From CAZTHK01 sp964613215 (GTDB lineage Bacteria > Krumholzibacteriota > Krumholzibacteriia > Krumholzibacteriales > CAZTHK01), in NCBI GenBank assembly GCA_964613215.1, contig CAZTHK010000013.1, forward strand, positions 56,109 through 120,108: a stretch of DNA of 64,000 nt. The letters run 5' to 3'. A program made the position numbers and the translations under genes. Every line of letters starts with the position of its first letter. Position 1 is the stretch's first letter. Under the pieces are notes generated by a model, which saw only the letters and a list, made by a program, of their open reading frames with translations, did not search any database and was not told the DNA's origin. Shown piece by piece: positions 9,080 through 18,692 of this stretch.

Positions 9080-9521
9080 GAGCGGGATTCTTATTGTGGA
9101 GGATGACCGGGAGATGTGCGATGAGCTGGCTGAAGTGCTGAAATTGGAAGGGTTTGCGGTGGAAAAAGTTTACGATGGGATAGAGGGGAAACGGATGGTG
9201 GAAAGCAAGGATTACAGTGTGGTGCTTCTGGACCTGAAGCTCCCCGGTTTCGGAGGTAGTGATCTGCTGAGGTATATAAAGAGGAACTGTTCTGCCAAAG
9301 TTATCGTTATGACCGGTAAACCACTGAGAAGTGAACTGTACGGGGACCTGGAGCAGGCCGGGCGGGGAGATCTGGAATCCTTGAAAATGGCCGATGGATT
9401 TGCAGAGAAGCCCTTCGACATCGATAAAATCCTCGATTCAGTCAGAAAGCTCAGCACCGGAAAGGAGATCCCTCCGGGCGGTGCGCATGAAACTCCGGAT
9501 GAATTTCAGTCGGGAGCTTAG
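9072..9521 (+). CDS. Single-domain response regulator
   Basis: 149 residues, start ATG 9072 overlapping the kinase stop by eight bases. The receiver has the acidic pair EDD, Asp54 in VLLDLKLPG, the MTGKP threonine region and the EKPFD lysine. No output domain follows, only a short Gly/Pro-rich tail. It probably works as a phosphorelay shuttle or by binding a partner protein together with the adjacent kinase (inference). Confidence 0.88.
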   Translation: MNRSGILIVEDDREMCDELAEVLKLEGFAVEKVYDGIEGKRMVESKDYSVVLLDLKLPGFGGSDLLRYIKRNCSAKVIVMTGKPLRSELYGDLEQAGRGDLESLKMADGFAEKPFDIDKILDSVRKLSTGKEIPPGGAHETPDEFQSGA

Positions 9522-9869
9522 CCGGGCGGCTGATCAGTACCATTTGCCCTGACTGTCAGCACCGGCCGTGAAGCCCGGCCGGCAACCCTCCAGGCCACCG
9601 AACCAAAAAACCGGAACAATAAGGGGGCCGGTTCAGTCGATCAATAGATGGAATCCACCCCCTGCTGACCATATTCTCCATTTATACCGTTAAAAATGTT
9701 GTCATATTCTATATCCGGAAGGGCCATGGATCAGATGGATGGTGGAAAAGAATCAGCAATATGAAGAACCATGCACTTGTTCCGGGAGGAATGGCCTGTC
9801 ATCATATAGTGAAAGTAAAGAGTCAGAGGGTCAATTAGTAACCTCATGTATGCATGGAGGGATGAAAGG
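9522..9869. other. Intergenic region with one GC-rich hairpin
   Basis: No gene seen in about 350 bases. A hairpin with CCGGCC at 9562-9567 pairing GGCCGG at 9577-9582 lies 40 bases after the receiver gene. It has no T-run, so it is at most a weak terminator. The rest holds the leader of the next receiver gene. Confidence 0.4.
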
Positions 9870-10241
9870 ATGAAACAGAACAGGATTATGATAATCGACG
9901 GTGACAGCGAGTTTGTGGAGGAAGTAATTGATCTGCTGGAAGATGCCGGCTACCAGACCCAGTCGGCCTCTAACCTCGATGAAGCCGTGGCTGCTATAGA
10001 GGAATCGTTGCCCCACCTGATTCTGCTCGACATCAAGCCCGCCGGGAACGGAATGGACATTGCGGAGGAACTTAAATCCAGGCGGAATACCTCGGATATA
10101 CCCATTATTGCGGTCAGTGCTTATGTGGATGACAGTAACAGGGAGGAAATTAGCAGCGACAGCAGAATCCAGGATGTACTTAAGAAACCGCTCCTGCCTC
10201 TTGAGTTCATAGCCAGTATAGAAGAACACTTAAAACATTAA
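9870..10241 (+). CDS. Single-domain response regulator
   Basis: 123 residues from the ATG at 9870, which follows GGAGGGATGAAAGG. The receiver fold has Asp54 in LILLDIKPAG and the KKPL lysine. The acidic pocket reads DGD instead of the usual DD pair, which still leaves two carboxylates. No output domain. It stands alone, convergent with pfkB, with no adjacent kinase. It is similar in style to the receivers at 16108 and 61537, so the organism uses many stand-alone receivers. Confidence 0.85.
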   Translation: MKQNRIMIIDGDSEFVEEVIDLLEDAGYQTQSASNLDEAVAAIEESLPHLILLDIKPAGNGMDIAEELKSRRNTSDIPIIAVSAYVDDSNREEISSDSRIQDVLKKPLLPLEFIASIEEHLKH

Positions 10242-10296
10242 CCGAATCATATTATTTGTTCTTCTCCTCCTGAAGAAAAGACATGCAGGAATTCCC

Positions 10297-11223
10297 CTAT
10301 TCCATCAGCTCGTACAGCCGGGCTGCGTCCTCCCCCCGGCATAGTTCCGAACCGGGGGTCATAACTGCGGCTGCACCAGCAGCCACCCCAAACTTGATTG
10401 CTTCATCCAGGACATTGTCCAGAGCGATGCTGAATACTATCCCCGCCATCATGCTGTCACCGGCTCCCACCTTGCTTCTCAGGGGAACCGCCGGAGACCT
10501 GTAGCGTTGACAGCCCTCACTGGTGGCGGCAAGCGCACCGGCTGCCCCCATGGAAACCACAATAATCTCTGCGCCGCCGCTGTTTGCTATTTCACGGGCA
10601 GCTTCCTCCTGTTCGGTATCGTAGTGGGTTCTGCCTTCGGCCAGCTGTTTGAATTCCCTCCGGTTGGGTTTGATCAGGTATACCCCCTCTTCCATGGCAG
10701 CCGCCAGTTGATCTCCGGGAGCATCCAGCAGCATCCTGCCCCCTGCCTTCTTTACCGCACCGGCCAGATTGGCGTAAAAATCATCCGGGACACCGGGGGG
10801 GAGGCTTCCGCTGGCCACCACATAGGCGTTCTCAGGTTCCATCCGCACCACCGTGTCGATACATCTTCGCCAGTCATCCCCGGTCAGGGAGGGTCCGGGC
10901 ATAACGAATCTGAACTGTTGTCCGGTTGCTGTCTCTATGATGCTGACATTTTCGCGGATCTGACCCTCTATCACTACCGGAAGATGGGAAATTCTCTCCT
11001 CATCCAGCAGACGCCGGATCAGATCGCCCATCTCGCCCCCGGCGGGATAAACGGCGGAGGATTTCCCCCCCAGATTCCTCAATGCACGGGAAACATTAAT
11101 TCCTCCTCCTCCAGGTTCACGCCGGGTTGCCCCGCATCTCAGCTTCCGGTCAGCCACCACGTGCTCGATCTCTCCGCTCATATCCACAGCAGGATTCATG
11201 GTTAAGGTGATCACCCGTTTCAT
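10297..11223 (-). CDS. pfkB: 6-phosphofructokinase, PfkB family
   Basis: 308 residues, PfkB/ribokinase fold. ATP-dependent phosphorylation of fructose 6-phosphate is the likely reaction. It follows E. coli Pfk-2 closely from end to end: the ITLTMNPAVD start, KLRCGATRREPGGGGINVSR, QQFRFVMPGPSL, VASGSLPPGV, LIKPNRREF and the catalytic VGAGDSMMAG near residue 255. Tagatose 6-phosphate or fructose 1-phosphate kinases are related alternatives, but the KLRC and QFRFVMPG segments favour Pfk-2. It stands alone with its own upstream region. Confidence 0.88.
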   Translation of the reverse strand: MKRVITLTMNPAVDMSGEIEHVVADRKLRCGATRREPGGGGINVSRALRNLGGKSSAVYPAGGEMGDLIRRLLDEERISHLPVVIEGQIRENVSIIETATGQQFRFVMPGPSLTGDDWRRCIDTVVRMEPENAYVVASGSLPPGVPDDFYANLAGAVKKAGGRMLLDAPGDQLAAAMEEGVYLIKPNRREFKQLAEGRTHYDTEQEEAAREIANSGGAEIIVVSMGAAGALAATSEGCQRYRSPAVPLRSKVGAGDSMMAGIVFSIALDNVLDEAIKFGVAAGAAAVMTPGSELCRGEDAARLYELME

Positions 11224-11695
11224 AACTCATTTCCCCCTTTCGGCAGTATTATTCCTATATCTCTGTTAACAGCCGGATTATCCGGTCTCAGCATATTCAC
11301 CTAACCCCGGGTAGCCTTATCCGGCTGGCCGGTCCTCCGAGGATGAAACCGGTTAGGATGATAACTTTAACTATCAGTATCGAATACATATTTTGTTTTC
11401 CTCAACCTGAATGTTGTTGAATGCATTATGGTCAATATTTCCGGCTGCCGGTTAATGACAGTGCAGCGGCAGGTTCAGTTTCTTACATGATACTCTCAGA
11501 TGCATTCTCTACCATCAATGCTCCCAAGTTACTTTACCCTGACCTGTTTCTACTTTCATCCGGATGTTTTAATTCTCCCGTTGGTGGACTCCGGTCAAAT
11601 AAAAGTGGATAGAGCCAATTGGAAGTAATCTTTATTCCTATATTATCATTATAAATATGAAGATAAATTTTTCAAGAAGAACAAGGAGGTGTACT
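11224..11695. other. Divergent AT-rich intergenic region
   Basis: About 470 bases between pfkB (leftward) and the OmpA-like gene (rightward). It must hold both promoters. The stretch from 11600 is AT-rich. I see no gene, repeat or strong hairpin. Confidence 0.4.
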
Positions 11696-12319
11696 ATGCG
11701 AAGTATTTATTTCAGGGGAGCTGCCCTGTTCCTTATTCTTGTGATGGCAGGCTGTGCCGGCAACAATAAGTTGATAAAACAGAAGAATACCAGAATTACC
11801 GGCCTGGAGGAGAGGGTAGACAGTCTTAAAACCGAGTTAAGGAAGAACAGGGAGGAGAAACGGAGTATTCAGACCGAATTGAGAAAGAAGCTTGGTGAAG
11901 CCAGGGAAGACCTTAAGGTCTGTATGGAAAAGAAGGAGGATCTTCTCAAGATAAAGATTACCGATGCCATAAAGTTTGAATTCGGTCATGCCAGTCTGAC
12001 CCGGAGTGGCAAGGAAGCCATCGATTCGATCTGGGAGGTGCTCCAGCGTCATTCCGGCCGCCGTGTTCTGATCGAGGGGCATACCGATGATGTGTCCATA
12101 GATGAAAATTACACTCATATCTACCGCTCCAACTGGGAACTATCCGCCGCCAGGGCCAATGCGGTTCTGCGCTATCTGATAGAAAAACACGGCGCAGACC
12201 CTGATCGCCTTACCGTTTCGGGATATGGAGAGTATCAGCCCATGGCGGACAACGATACCCCCGAAGGTAGAGCTGAAAACCGCCGGGTGGTTATTTCGGT
12301 CAGGGATACGGTAGAATAG
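11696..12319 (+). CDS. OmpA-family peptidoglycan-binding lipoprotein
   Basis: 207 residues. A lipoprotein signal ends in the lipobox VMAGC, so it is anchored by lipid, probably in the outer membrane. A charged coiled-coil (about 25-85) follows, then an OmpA/MotB domain with IEGHTDD, NWELSAARANAVLRYL and GRAENRRVVI, which binds diaminopimelate in peptidoglycan. AAGGAGGT precedes the ATG at 11696, deciding against an upstream in-frame ATG. It resembles Pal or the YiaD/ArfA kind of envelope tether. The PRC-barrel gene follows 22 bases later. Confidence 0.9.
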   Translation: MRSIYFRGAALFLILVMAGCAGNNKLIKQKNTRITGLEERVDSLKTELRKNREEKRSIQTELRKKLGEAREDLKVCMEKKEDLLKIKITDAIKFEFGHASLTRSGKEAIDSIWEVLQRHSGRRVLIEGHTDDVSIDENYTHIYRSNWELSAARANAVLRYLIEKHGADPDRLTVSGYGEYQPMADNDTPEGRAENRRVVISVRDTVE

Positions 12320-12341
12320 AAGAAGGAGGAGTGAAAAGATA

Positions 12342-13088
12342 ATGTTGAGAGATCTTGATGAAATCAGGGGATATGTCCTGCAGGCGGAGGATGGAGAAAT
12401 CGGGCGGTGTAAGAATTTCCTTTTCGATGACCACCACTGGACCATTCGTTACATGGTAGCGGATACGGGCAAGTGGCTCCCTCAGCGCAAGGTTCTGATA
12501 TCTCCCATTTCTCTTGGCCAGCCGGACCGGAACACCCGGAAATTCACAGTAAGGCTGACCAGGGAGATGATAGAAAACAGCCCTCCTCTTTCCGCCGACC
12601 AACCGGTCTCCCGGGAGTATGAGCAGAGATGGTACAAGTACTACGGATGGTCGGTATACTGGGGAGGGGGAGGTATATGGGGGCCGGTGGCCTATCCCCC
12701 GGATCTGTATCAGACTCCTGAAGAGAGGGAAGAGGTCAGGGAAGAACCAGAACCGCCAAGCAGTGAACTACGGTCCACTTCTGAGGTGGAGGGATATCAC
12801 ATACAGGCCGGGGACGGTGAAATAGGGCATGTGGATAACTTCGTCATGGAGGATGAGACCTGGACCATCCGGTATATCATAGTGGATACCAGAAACTGGC
12901 TGCCCGGCGGTAAGGTGTTGATATCACCGGACTGGATCGAATCGGTGGACTGGCCTACTTCCATGGTTAAGGTCGACTTAACCATGGAGGAGATCAAGCA
13001 GAGTCCTCCCTACGATCCCTCCACACCTATCAACCGTGAATATGAGGTAAAACTCTACGATTTCTACGGCCGTCCAAAGTACTGGTAG
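12342..13088 (+). CDS. Protein with two PRC-barrel domains
   Basis: 248 residues. Two PRC-barrel repeats (about 1-100 and 145-248) have matching motifs: GEIGRCKNFLFDD...WTIRYMV and GEIGHVDNFVMED...WTIRYIIVDT. They are joined by an aromatic/glycine linker (SVYWGGGGIWGP) and an acidic Pro-rich segment. PRC barrels bind protein or RNA partners and occur in RimM, photosynthetic H subunits and many stress proteins. No signal peptide. It probably shares an operon with the OmpA-like lipoprotein. Function unknown. Confidence 0.85.
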   Translation: MLRDLDEIRGYVLQAEDGEIGRCKNFLFDDHHWTIRYMVADTGKWLPQRKVLISPISLGQPDRNTRKFTVRLTREMIENSPPLSADQPVSREYEQRWYKYYGWSVYWGGGGIWGPVAYPPDLYQTPEEREEVREEPEPPSSELRSTSEVEGYHIQAGDGEIGHVDNFVMEDETWTIRYIIVDTRNWLPGGKVLISPDWIESVDWPTSMVKVDLTMEEIKQSPPYDPSTPINREYEVKLYDFYGRPKYW

Positions 13089-13118
13089 TCCGCCTGGAAA
13101 GGACTGGCCGGCGGTTTG

Positions 13119-13149
13119 AGCCCGGGCGGGGATGTTCCCCCCCCGGGCT
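13119..13149 (+). terminator. Strong GC hairpin after the PRC-barrel gene
   Basis: AGCCCGGG at 13119-13126 pairs with CCCGGGCT at 13142-13149, and inner GGGG/CCCC bases can extend the stem. It lies 30 bases after the stop codon. No T-run follows, so it may stabilise the 3' end of the mRNA instead of ending it. Confidence 0.5.
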
Positions 13150-13356
13150 GACCGGTATGCTTCCGTAAGGTTAAGTAAAACGATAAATATCTTTAAGGTT
13201 TCCCTCCCATATAGCGTTTGCCCTGCGTAATGGTATGATTATATCACCTCCTGATAATCAGTATCACATTAAGAGAGTGTAAGGCATACGGTAAAAGAAT
13301 ATGATATCTTCTTTCGCCGCCGGTTTTACAGCTCTTCCTCATTAATGATGAAGACG

Positions 13357-14297
13357 CTACATATGTATATACAATCCTGTTCGTCCGTAGAAATTTATCT
13401 CCAGGTCCAGGGATGATATCCGGTTGTCATTCTCGTCGTCTACCCGGAATCTATGCTCCGGGGCGGCACCCGCCTCCAGACTTAAAAATAACCGCTCGGC
13501 GAAACGGGCCCTGACTGCCGGACCGGCTGTGATTACGGAGTATCTCAGCTGGGTTCCCCGGGTAGATCTTCCGGTATAGAAGGCTTTGTCACTGCCGATG
13601 GTGTAACTGTTTCCATGAAGTTCCGACTTGACTCCCAGATGCACGGAATTGGCAGGCTTGTACCATAGCTCCCCCCGGTGGGGGAGGTGCAGGTCCAGCT
13701 CGAATTTTTATCATAGTAAAAATAATTCAGGTCCAGAGCGGGAAGCACCATCGGTTCTCCCGGACGGCAGGTATAGACAGCACCCAGCCCTATGGTGAGC
13801 CACCCCCGGTGATCCATCCGCACTATCAGTCCTCCCTCCACATTGATGTGGTCCCGGTCGGTTTCCTTCAGATCTGAAGCTATGGAGGGACCGGCTTCGG
13901 CGGCAATCCAGAAGCGCTCGCTGTAATATCCCCGGAATTTCAGTAAATACCCCAGGTCATATACATTCTCCGGGAAAAAGTCCTCCTGACCGGGAGGAGG
14001 ATTCTCATATCCGAAATGAAGCACATTCGCGGAGAATTCATTGATCAGAAGAAACCGTCCTCCCTTGAGCTGTAAGGGAAGGGAGAACATACCCCGGAAA
14101 TTAGTAACCTGGTTTTTAACATCCTCCAGCGGCCGGGGGGGTTGATCAAGTTTGACCTCGGGAAGGTAGGTGCTCTCTACGAAGAAGTATTCGAATTCCT
14201 CTTTCATATCCTCCTGACATACCGACGGTGAGTTGGATAACAGCATAATAGTGGCGGTTATCATCCCTGTCAGCAGGATTTGAATTTTGCGGTTCAT
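13357..14297 (-). pseudogene. Outer-membrane beta-barrel protein, frameshifted
   Basis: The first part (14297 to about 13705) has a signal peptide (MNRKIQILLTGMITATIMLL) and beta-strand-rich sequence with GGRFLLINEFSANVLHFGY and a conserved YYDKNSS. The reading then must change frame near 13708 to give ELDLHLPHRGELWYKP and continue to the stop at 13357 with more amphipathic strands. Joined, it is about 310 residues, like DUF6268-type outer-membrane proteins (tentative). A single indel separates the halves, so either a recent mutation or an assembly error. Confidence 0.75.
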
Positions 14298-14933
14298 CTT
14301 CGACCCCTTTCATTGTTCCAACATTTCTCCCGCCGCTCAGCCTTTAAGGTAAGCGGCTGGCTGCATTAGAGTGGAAATGTACATTTACATTCTGCCTTGT
14401 CTCATGGTGGATTATCAATCGGCCGATTCTACCTTTAAGCCCCCCGGATGCTGATCATATCCGAATAATAACAGGCTGTGCCGGCAAGAGCCGGTTATCA
14501 TTGCAATCCCGCCATGCAAGGACGGGTTCATGAAATTAGCCGGGACAGTAGAATTTATGGCTGGTGGCGGGAGTTATACCTGCTGAAAGGGGAAGTGGTG
14601 TGCCTTGTTACCGTCTTTCATCCCGCAGTAAAGGAGGCAGGGCAGATATTATCGGAGTTCGATCTCCCGGGTGGCGGCCGGAAATATTCCGCCATCCCGG
14701 GAGGATGGCCCGGAGGCGAAGCTCCGGGCTCTCCATCACCTGCGGGTGGCTGATTAGCCGGTGGGAGGTCACAGTACCACCCCGGGGAAGGTATTCAGAA
14801 TAATTATCAGGATGATCAGTACATCATGGAGAAGAGCGACATTGAGCGTGGAAACTGGTCAGCAAAAGGCGGAAACCGGCAATTGTTTCAGCCGAAGGGA
14901 ATTGACAGAATGGGTAATGAAGGGAGCAGAATC
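14298..14933. other. Long intergenic region
   Basis: About 635 bases with no gene I can support; short open frames inside lack homology and good starts. A perfect 8-base hairpin (GCCCGGAG at 14708-14715 with CTCCGGGC at 14722-14729, six-base loop) is the only clear structure. Confidence 0.4.
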
Positions 14934-15233
14934 ATGAAGCAGATCAACTATAACAGGACATTGAAGGAATTGAGGGAGAAAGATCATCAATTGCAACATC
15001 TGGAGGAGCGTTCCCGAAAGCTCCCGCCGGATAAACGGACCGGCATCGACACAAAATCGGAAGAACTTGAAGAGGAGAAGAAATTTATTGTGCTTATGCT
15101 TGATCATCTGGACCAGGAGAGGGGAGAGAGCAGCCGGGAGCTGGGCGGAAAGGTACGGGAGGCAATATCCCAATTTAGCGAGGAGATTGAAAATATTGCG
15201 GATATGATAAAGCGGGCCCATGAGAATCAGTGA
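14934..15233 (+). CDS. Small charged coiled-coil protein, unknown
   Basis: 99 residues, highly charged and predicted helical: KELREKDHQLQHLEERSRKL, a short linker, then EELEEEKKFIVLMLDHLDQE and a C-terminal helix EIENIADMIKRAH. No family recognised. The ATG at 14934 has an AAGGGAG ribosome site; longer starts in frame lack one. It is cytoplasmic by lack of signal or membrane segment. It stands isolated between long non-coding regions. Confidence 0.6.
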   Translation: MKQINYNRTLKELREKDHQLQHLEERSRKLPPDKRTGIDTKSEELEEEKKFIVLMLDHLDQERGESSRELGGKVREAISQFSEEIENIADMIKRAHENQ

Positions 15234-16107
15234 GCGGGCATGTCCGGGATATGGTTTCTTCCCGGTATGCCGGAATTGATTGTCAATGGTTCCGGTTAGC
15301 GTAAAAGAGAGGATAGGGATGAAACAAGTAATTCCCCGGCGGGGCAGCAGATTTTTCCGAGGAATCTGCCATATGATACCCGGTTTTCCCGGTGTTTCTG
15401 GTATCCTGAATGGAAGCACCGGGGCAACTCTCCGGCTCCGCCGGGTTTTGTGTTGAAAATATAAGTTAACTCATGCACCCCTTGATTCAGAAAGACAGCA
15501 ATAATACCGTTAATCCTCATAATTCTTAAGAACAGCGCTTAATGCTGCTGAGCGCTTGATTATTCAGTAATGCTGAAGTTTCCCCCTTCATCTTTCAGCT
15601 TGCTCCCTCGCACTGACCAGGCTGTGTTCACCCGTTCAGGTGAAGGGGAGCAGTCCCTGGAAGAAAGAAGTCGGTTAAAAGGAGAATCTCCCAATTGATG
15701 GAGCACTGTAATCGTGTGATACTGGAAAACGTTTGATACATCGGGGTAATCGAGTCAATCCCCTGCTGAGGGGAGGCGTTACTCCATTGAATTTGAGAGG
15801 CTTGTGCGGACAAACCGCATGGCCATGCTTATGAAGCCGCTGTTTTTTTTGATTGAGAGCTTTTAGCAGGATTTCCCTGGGGGTTTGAATATCATCAACG
15901 GAACAGCCGGCTTGCCCTGCAGCCCGGGATTGCCGGAGTGGCATGTATAGATAGTATTGCCGGAATTACTTTCATCCGGTCGATGTATTGAATCCGGGCT
16001 GAGGGAGGGTTCAGAATTCTAATGGAGTAGAACCGGTATGGGAGGCTGTCCGCATTTCCGGTTTGGGAGCAATTTTACGAAGGAGAGTTAACACCGGAGT
16101 AATGGCA
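15234..16107. other. Long intergenic region containing a dispersed repeat copy
   Basis: About 870 bases with no convincing gene on either strand. It includes one copy (15660-15697) of a repeat found again at 21393-21430. Possibly old gene debris. The leader of the next receiver gene occupies the right end. Confidence 0.4.
15660..15697 (+). repeat. Dispersed 38-base repeat, copy 1
   Basis: Matches 21393-21430 at 35 of 38 positions, including AAGTCGGT and AAAGGAGAATC cores. Weaker similarity continues about 60 bases further. Both copies are in long intergenic stretches. Could be remnants of one mobile or regulatory element. Confidence 0.6.
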
Positions 16108-16554
16108 ATGAGTGTAAGACCCAAAAAGATCATGATAGTTGATGATAATGAGGAACTGCTGGAGGAACTTCAGGATCTACTTAATGAAGAGGGATACCAG
16201 ACCAGCACCTTTACCAGTGGTGTGCCGGCGGCCAGGGAGGCCCGCCAATCCAAGCCCGATCTGATCCTTCTCGATCTGAAACTGGAGGGTAAGAGCGGTT
16301 TTCTGGTGGCTACCGAATTGACCAGGGTGCCCGGGACCGCCCATATTCCCATCCTGGGAATGACCGGATATTACAGCGGGCAGATGTATGCGTTGCTGAT
16401 GAATATAATCGGTTTTCAGGGGTGCCTTGCCAAGCCCATCCATCCGGGCAAACTTCTGTCCAGAATCGAGGAGTTGCTGGAGGGCGAGGGAGATACCGGT
16501 CATATTTCCTCCGGCAGGAATGACGATGCCGATTGTTCAGATCACAGTTGCTGA
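16108..16554 (+). CDS. Single-domain response regulator
   Basis: 148 residues. The receiver has VDDNEE, Asp56 in LILLDLKLEG, the GMTGYY threonine and the CLAKPI lysine. No output domain, only a polar tail ending in histidine and cysteine. I chose the ATG at 16108 because GGAG lies eight bases before it; an ATG at 16102 is only two bases from that site. Not adjacent to a kinase, so its partner is unknown. Confidence 0.85.
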   Translation: MSVRPKKIMIVDDNEELLEELQDLLNEEGYQTSTFTSGVPAAREARQSKPDLILLDLKLEGKSGFLVATELTRVPGTAHIPILGMTGYYSGQMYALLMNIIGFQGCLAKPIHPGKLLSRIEELLEGEGDTGHISSGRNDDADCSDHSC

Positions 16555-16937
16555 TACTCAGCCGCAATCCGTCAATAATATTTTCGCCCCCGGCTTCATT
16601 CCGGTCAGTCCATACCTCTATCCATGTGATCCCGGAAATTTGTTAACGCCACCGGCTGTGGTGGAATGAACTGCAGCATGGTGCAGGCACACCGCCGTAT
16701 CTACGGCCTGTATCTTTTGTCCGGCCGGGATCATTCTGGCGGATTGAGGTTAATCTTTCAGCCGCCTGATCACATCCGGGCGATAATGACCGGTGCCGGC
16801 ATTATTTCATCATCAATCTCTACAAACGGAGGGGACTCCTCACGGATATGCGATAATAACCAGCGACGGCATTATTTCATAACCTTTACCATTCTGCCAT
16901 TCATAAGCGAGTTTATGAATTAGCCGGTCAGGTTAAA
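16555..16937. other. Intergenic region downstream of treZ
   Basis: About 380 bases between convergent genes. The 14-base string CGGCATTATTTCAT occurs twice, at 16798-16811 and 16867-16880. No gene or strong terminator seen. Confidence 0.4.
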
Positions 16938-18689
16938 TCAATCCATCCGGAATTCTTCAGGACCGGTTATAACTGCCGATTCACCTGGCAGATCTATTAA
17001 TTTGCCGGGAGCCTTAACCCTTTCATCAGAAGCAAGAAGGATGTGGTTTGGGCGGCCGGGCCGGAATGGGATCTGTTGACGGTGTTCGGAGAAGTTACAA
17101 CTGATGGTGATCTTTCCCCTTATCATGACCAGCCACTTTTCTTCTTCATTGTGGAAAGTTTTCACATAATCCAGGTGCCCGTTTGCCAGGTCGGGAACCA
17201 CGCTGCGGAGTAAGATAAGAGCCTTGTACCATTCCAGTATGGAAGAATGAGGCTGCTTTCCTGCCTCCTCCCATTCCAGGGTGCTGGCCCGGAGGGTGGA
17301 GGGTGACTGGGGGTCGGGAATATCGGATGGATCCCAGTCGAACCTTTCGAATTCCTCCAGGCGGCCCTTACGCACCGCCTCTGCCAGTCCGGGGTCCTGA
17401 TAATCGGTAAAGAACTGAAATGGTGTGGAGGCTGCCCACTCTTCACCCTGAAATATAAGGGGAATAAACGGGGAGGTAAGCATCAGGGCGGCGCCGATCA
17501 TGGCCTTTTTTGACCCGGCCAGTTCGGCGATCCGTTCGCCCCTGGCCCGGTTCCCGGTCTGATCGTGGTTTTGCAGAAAGGATACAAATCTTCTTCCCGA
17601 GAGACCCACCACCGGGCGGCCGTGGCGTTTCCTTCTGTAGCGGGAGTACTTTCCGTCGTATACGAAGATCTTTTCCAGGGCGGTGGCAATTTTAGAGATG
17701 CTGCCGAAATCCTGATAGTAGCCGTCCCTTTCCCCGGTCAATGCTGCATGGAGTGCATGGTGGAAGTCTCCACTCCACTGAGCGTCTATTCCGTAACCTC
17801 CCGCTTCCCTTGCCTTGACCACCACGGGATTGTTCAGGTCGCTTTCGGCGATCAGGAACATGGAGCGGCCGGACATGGCCTGAAGGTCGCGCACCTCTTC
17901 GGACATTTCCTCCAGAATGTGTATGGCGGAGGTGTCGATAATGGCATGAACTCCGTCTATCCGAAGGCCGTCCACATGGTAATCCCGCAGCCACATCAGG
18001 GCATTATCCAGGATGAAACGCCTGACCATATCGCTGTAGGGCCCGTCGAAATTTACCGCTTTTCCCCAGGGAGTGGTATGGCGGTCGGTAAGGTAGGGCC
18101 CGAAGTGTTCCAGGTAGTTACCCTCCGGCCCGAAGTGGTTGTAAACCACATCCAGGATAACCCCCAGTCCCCTGGCATGGCAGGCATCCACCAGCAGTTT
18201 GAGTCCCTCTGGACCGCCGTAGCTGTGATGAGGTGCAAATATGTAAACTCCATCGTAACCCCAGCCTCTTTCCCCGGGGAATTCTCCCACCGGCATGAGC
18301 TCAATGTGGGTCGCTCCCAGCCGGGCCAGATAGTCCAGCTTATCAATTGCCGCCCGGAAGGTTCCCTCCGGGGTGAAGGTGGCGGTATGAATTTCATAGA
18401 TCAGAGCTGAAGAAAGAGGGCGGGAACGCCAGTGATGATCAGTCCATCGGAAATCAGAATGATCCACCACCCGGGAAGGACCATCTATTCCTTCAGGCTG
18501 CCATTGGGAGCGGGGATCGGGGAGTGGATCCCCGCCATCCAGGCTGAAACTGTAGTCGGTACCCGGTCCGGTTTTTTCTGCCTCTACCTCCCACCATCCC
18601 CCCCCGGCCGGATTCATGGCTATCTTTCTGTCCTGTAATACCAGATCTGCCTGGCGGGCACGGATAGCCCATACTCTGAATTTGATCAT
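16938..18689 (-). CDS. treZ: Malto-oligosyltrehalose trehalohydrolase
   Basis: GH13 enzyme that releases trehalose from maltooligosyl-trehalose made by TreY. 583 residues, normal length. An N-terminal beta-sandwich (FRVWAIRARQADLVL) precedes the barrel. Catalytic motifs are visible: GLRIDGVHAI (nucleophile Asp), FLIAESDLN (acid Glu) and FLQNHDQTGNR (third acid). The family motif GYDGVYIFAPHHSYGGPEGL is present. The gene starts three bases after treY, so the two are translated together. The glycogen phosphorylase gene at 50018 concerns the same glucan pool. Confidence 0.95.
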   Translation of the reverse strand: MIKFRVWAIRARQADLVLQDRKIAMNPAGGGWWEVEAEKTGPGTDYSFSLDGGDPLPDPRSQWQPEGIDGPSRVVDHSDFRWTDHHWRSRPLSSALIYEIHTATFTPEGTFRAAIDKLDYLARLGATHIELMPVGEFPGERGWGYDGVYIFAPHHSYGGPEGLKLLVDACHARGLGVILDVVYNHFGPEGNYLEHFGPYLTDRHTTPWGKAVNFDGPYSDMVRRFILDNALMWLRDYHVDGLRIDGVHAIIDTSAIHILEEMSEEVRDLQAMSGRSMFLIAESDLNNPVVVKAREAGGYGIDAQWSGDFHHALHAALTGERDGYYQDFGSISKIATALEKIFVYDGKYSRYRRKRHGRPVVGLSGRRFVSFLQNHDQTGNRARGERIAELAGSKKAMIGAALMLTSPFIPLIFQGEEWAASTPFQFFTDYQDPGLAEAVRKGRLEEFERFDWDPSDIPDPQSPSTLRASTLEWEEAGKQPHSSILEWYKALILLRSVVPDLANGHLDYVKTFHNEEEKWLVMIRGKITISCNFSEHRQQIPFRPGRPNHILLASDERVKAPGKLIDLPGESAVITGPEEFRMD

Positions 18690-18692
18690 GGT

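Noticed and set aside
9562..9582. Rho-independent terminator after the two-component operon
   Set aside because: Only a six-base stem and no T-run, so I list it as a hairpin in the gap and not as a terminator.
14826..14933. Longer N-terminus for the small coiled-coil protein
   Set aside because: The upstream ATG lacks a ribosome site and adds an unrelated low-confidence stretch; ATG 14934 has AAGGGAG.
15675..15944. Minus-strand gene of 89 codons
   Set aside because: No recognisable family, no good ribosome site, and it covers the dispersed repeat, which is read better on the other strand.
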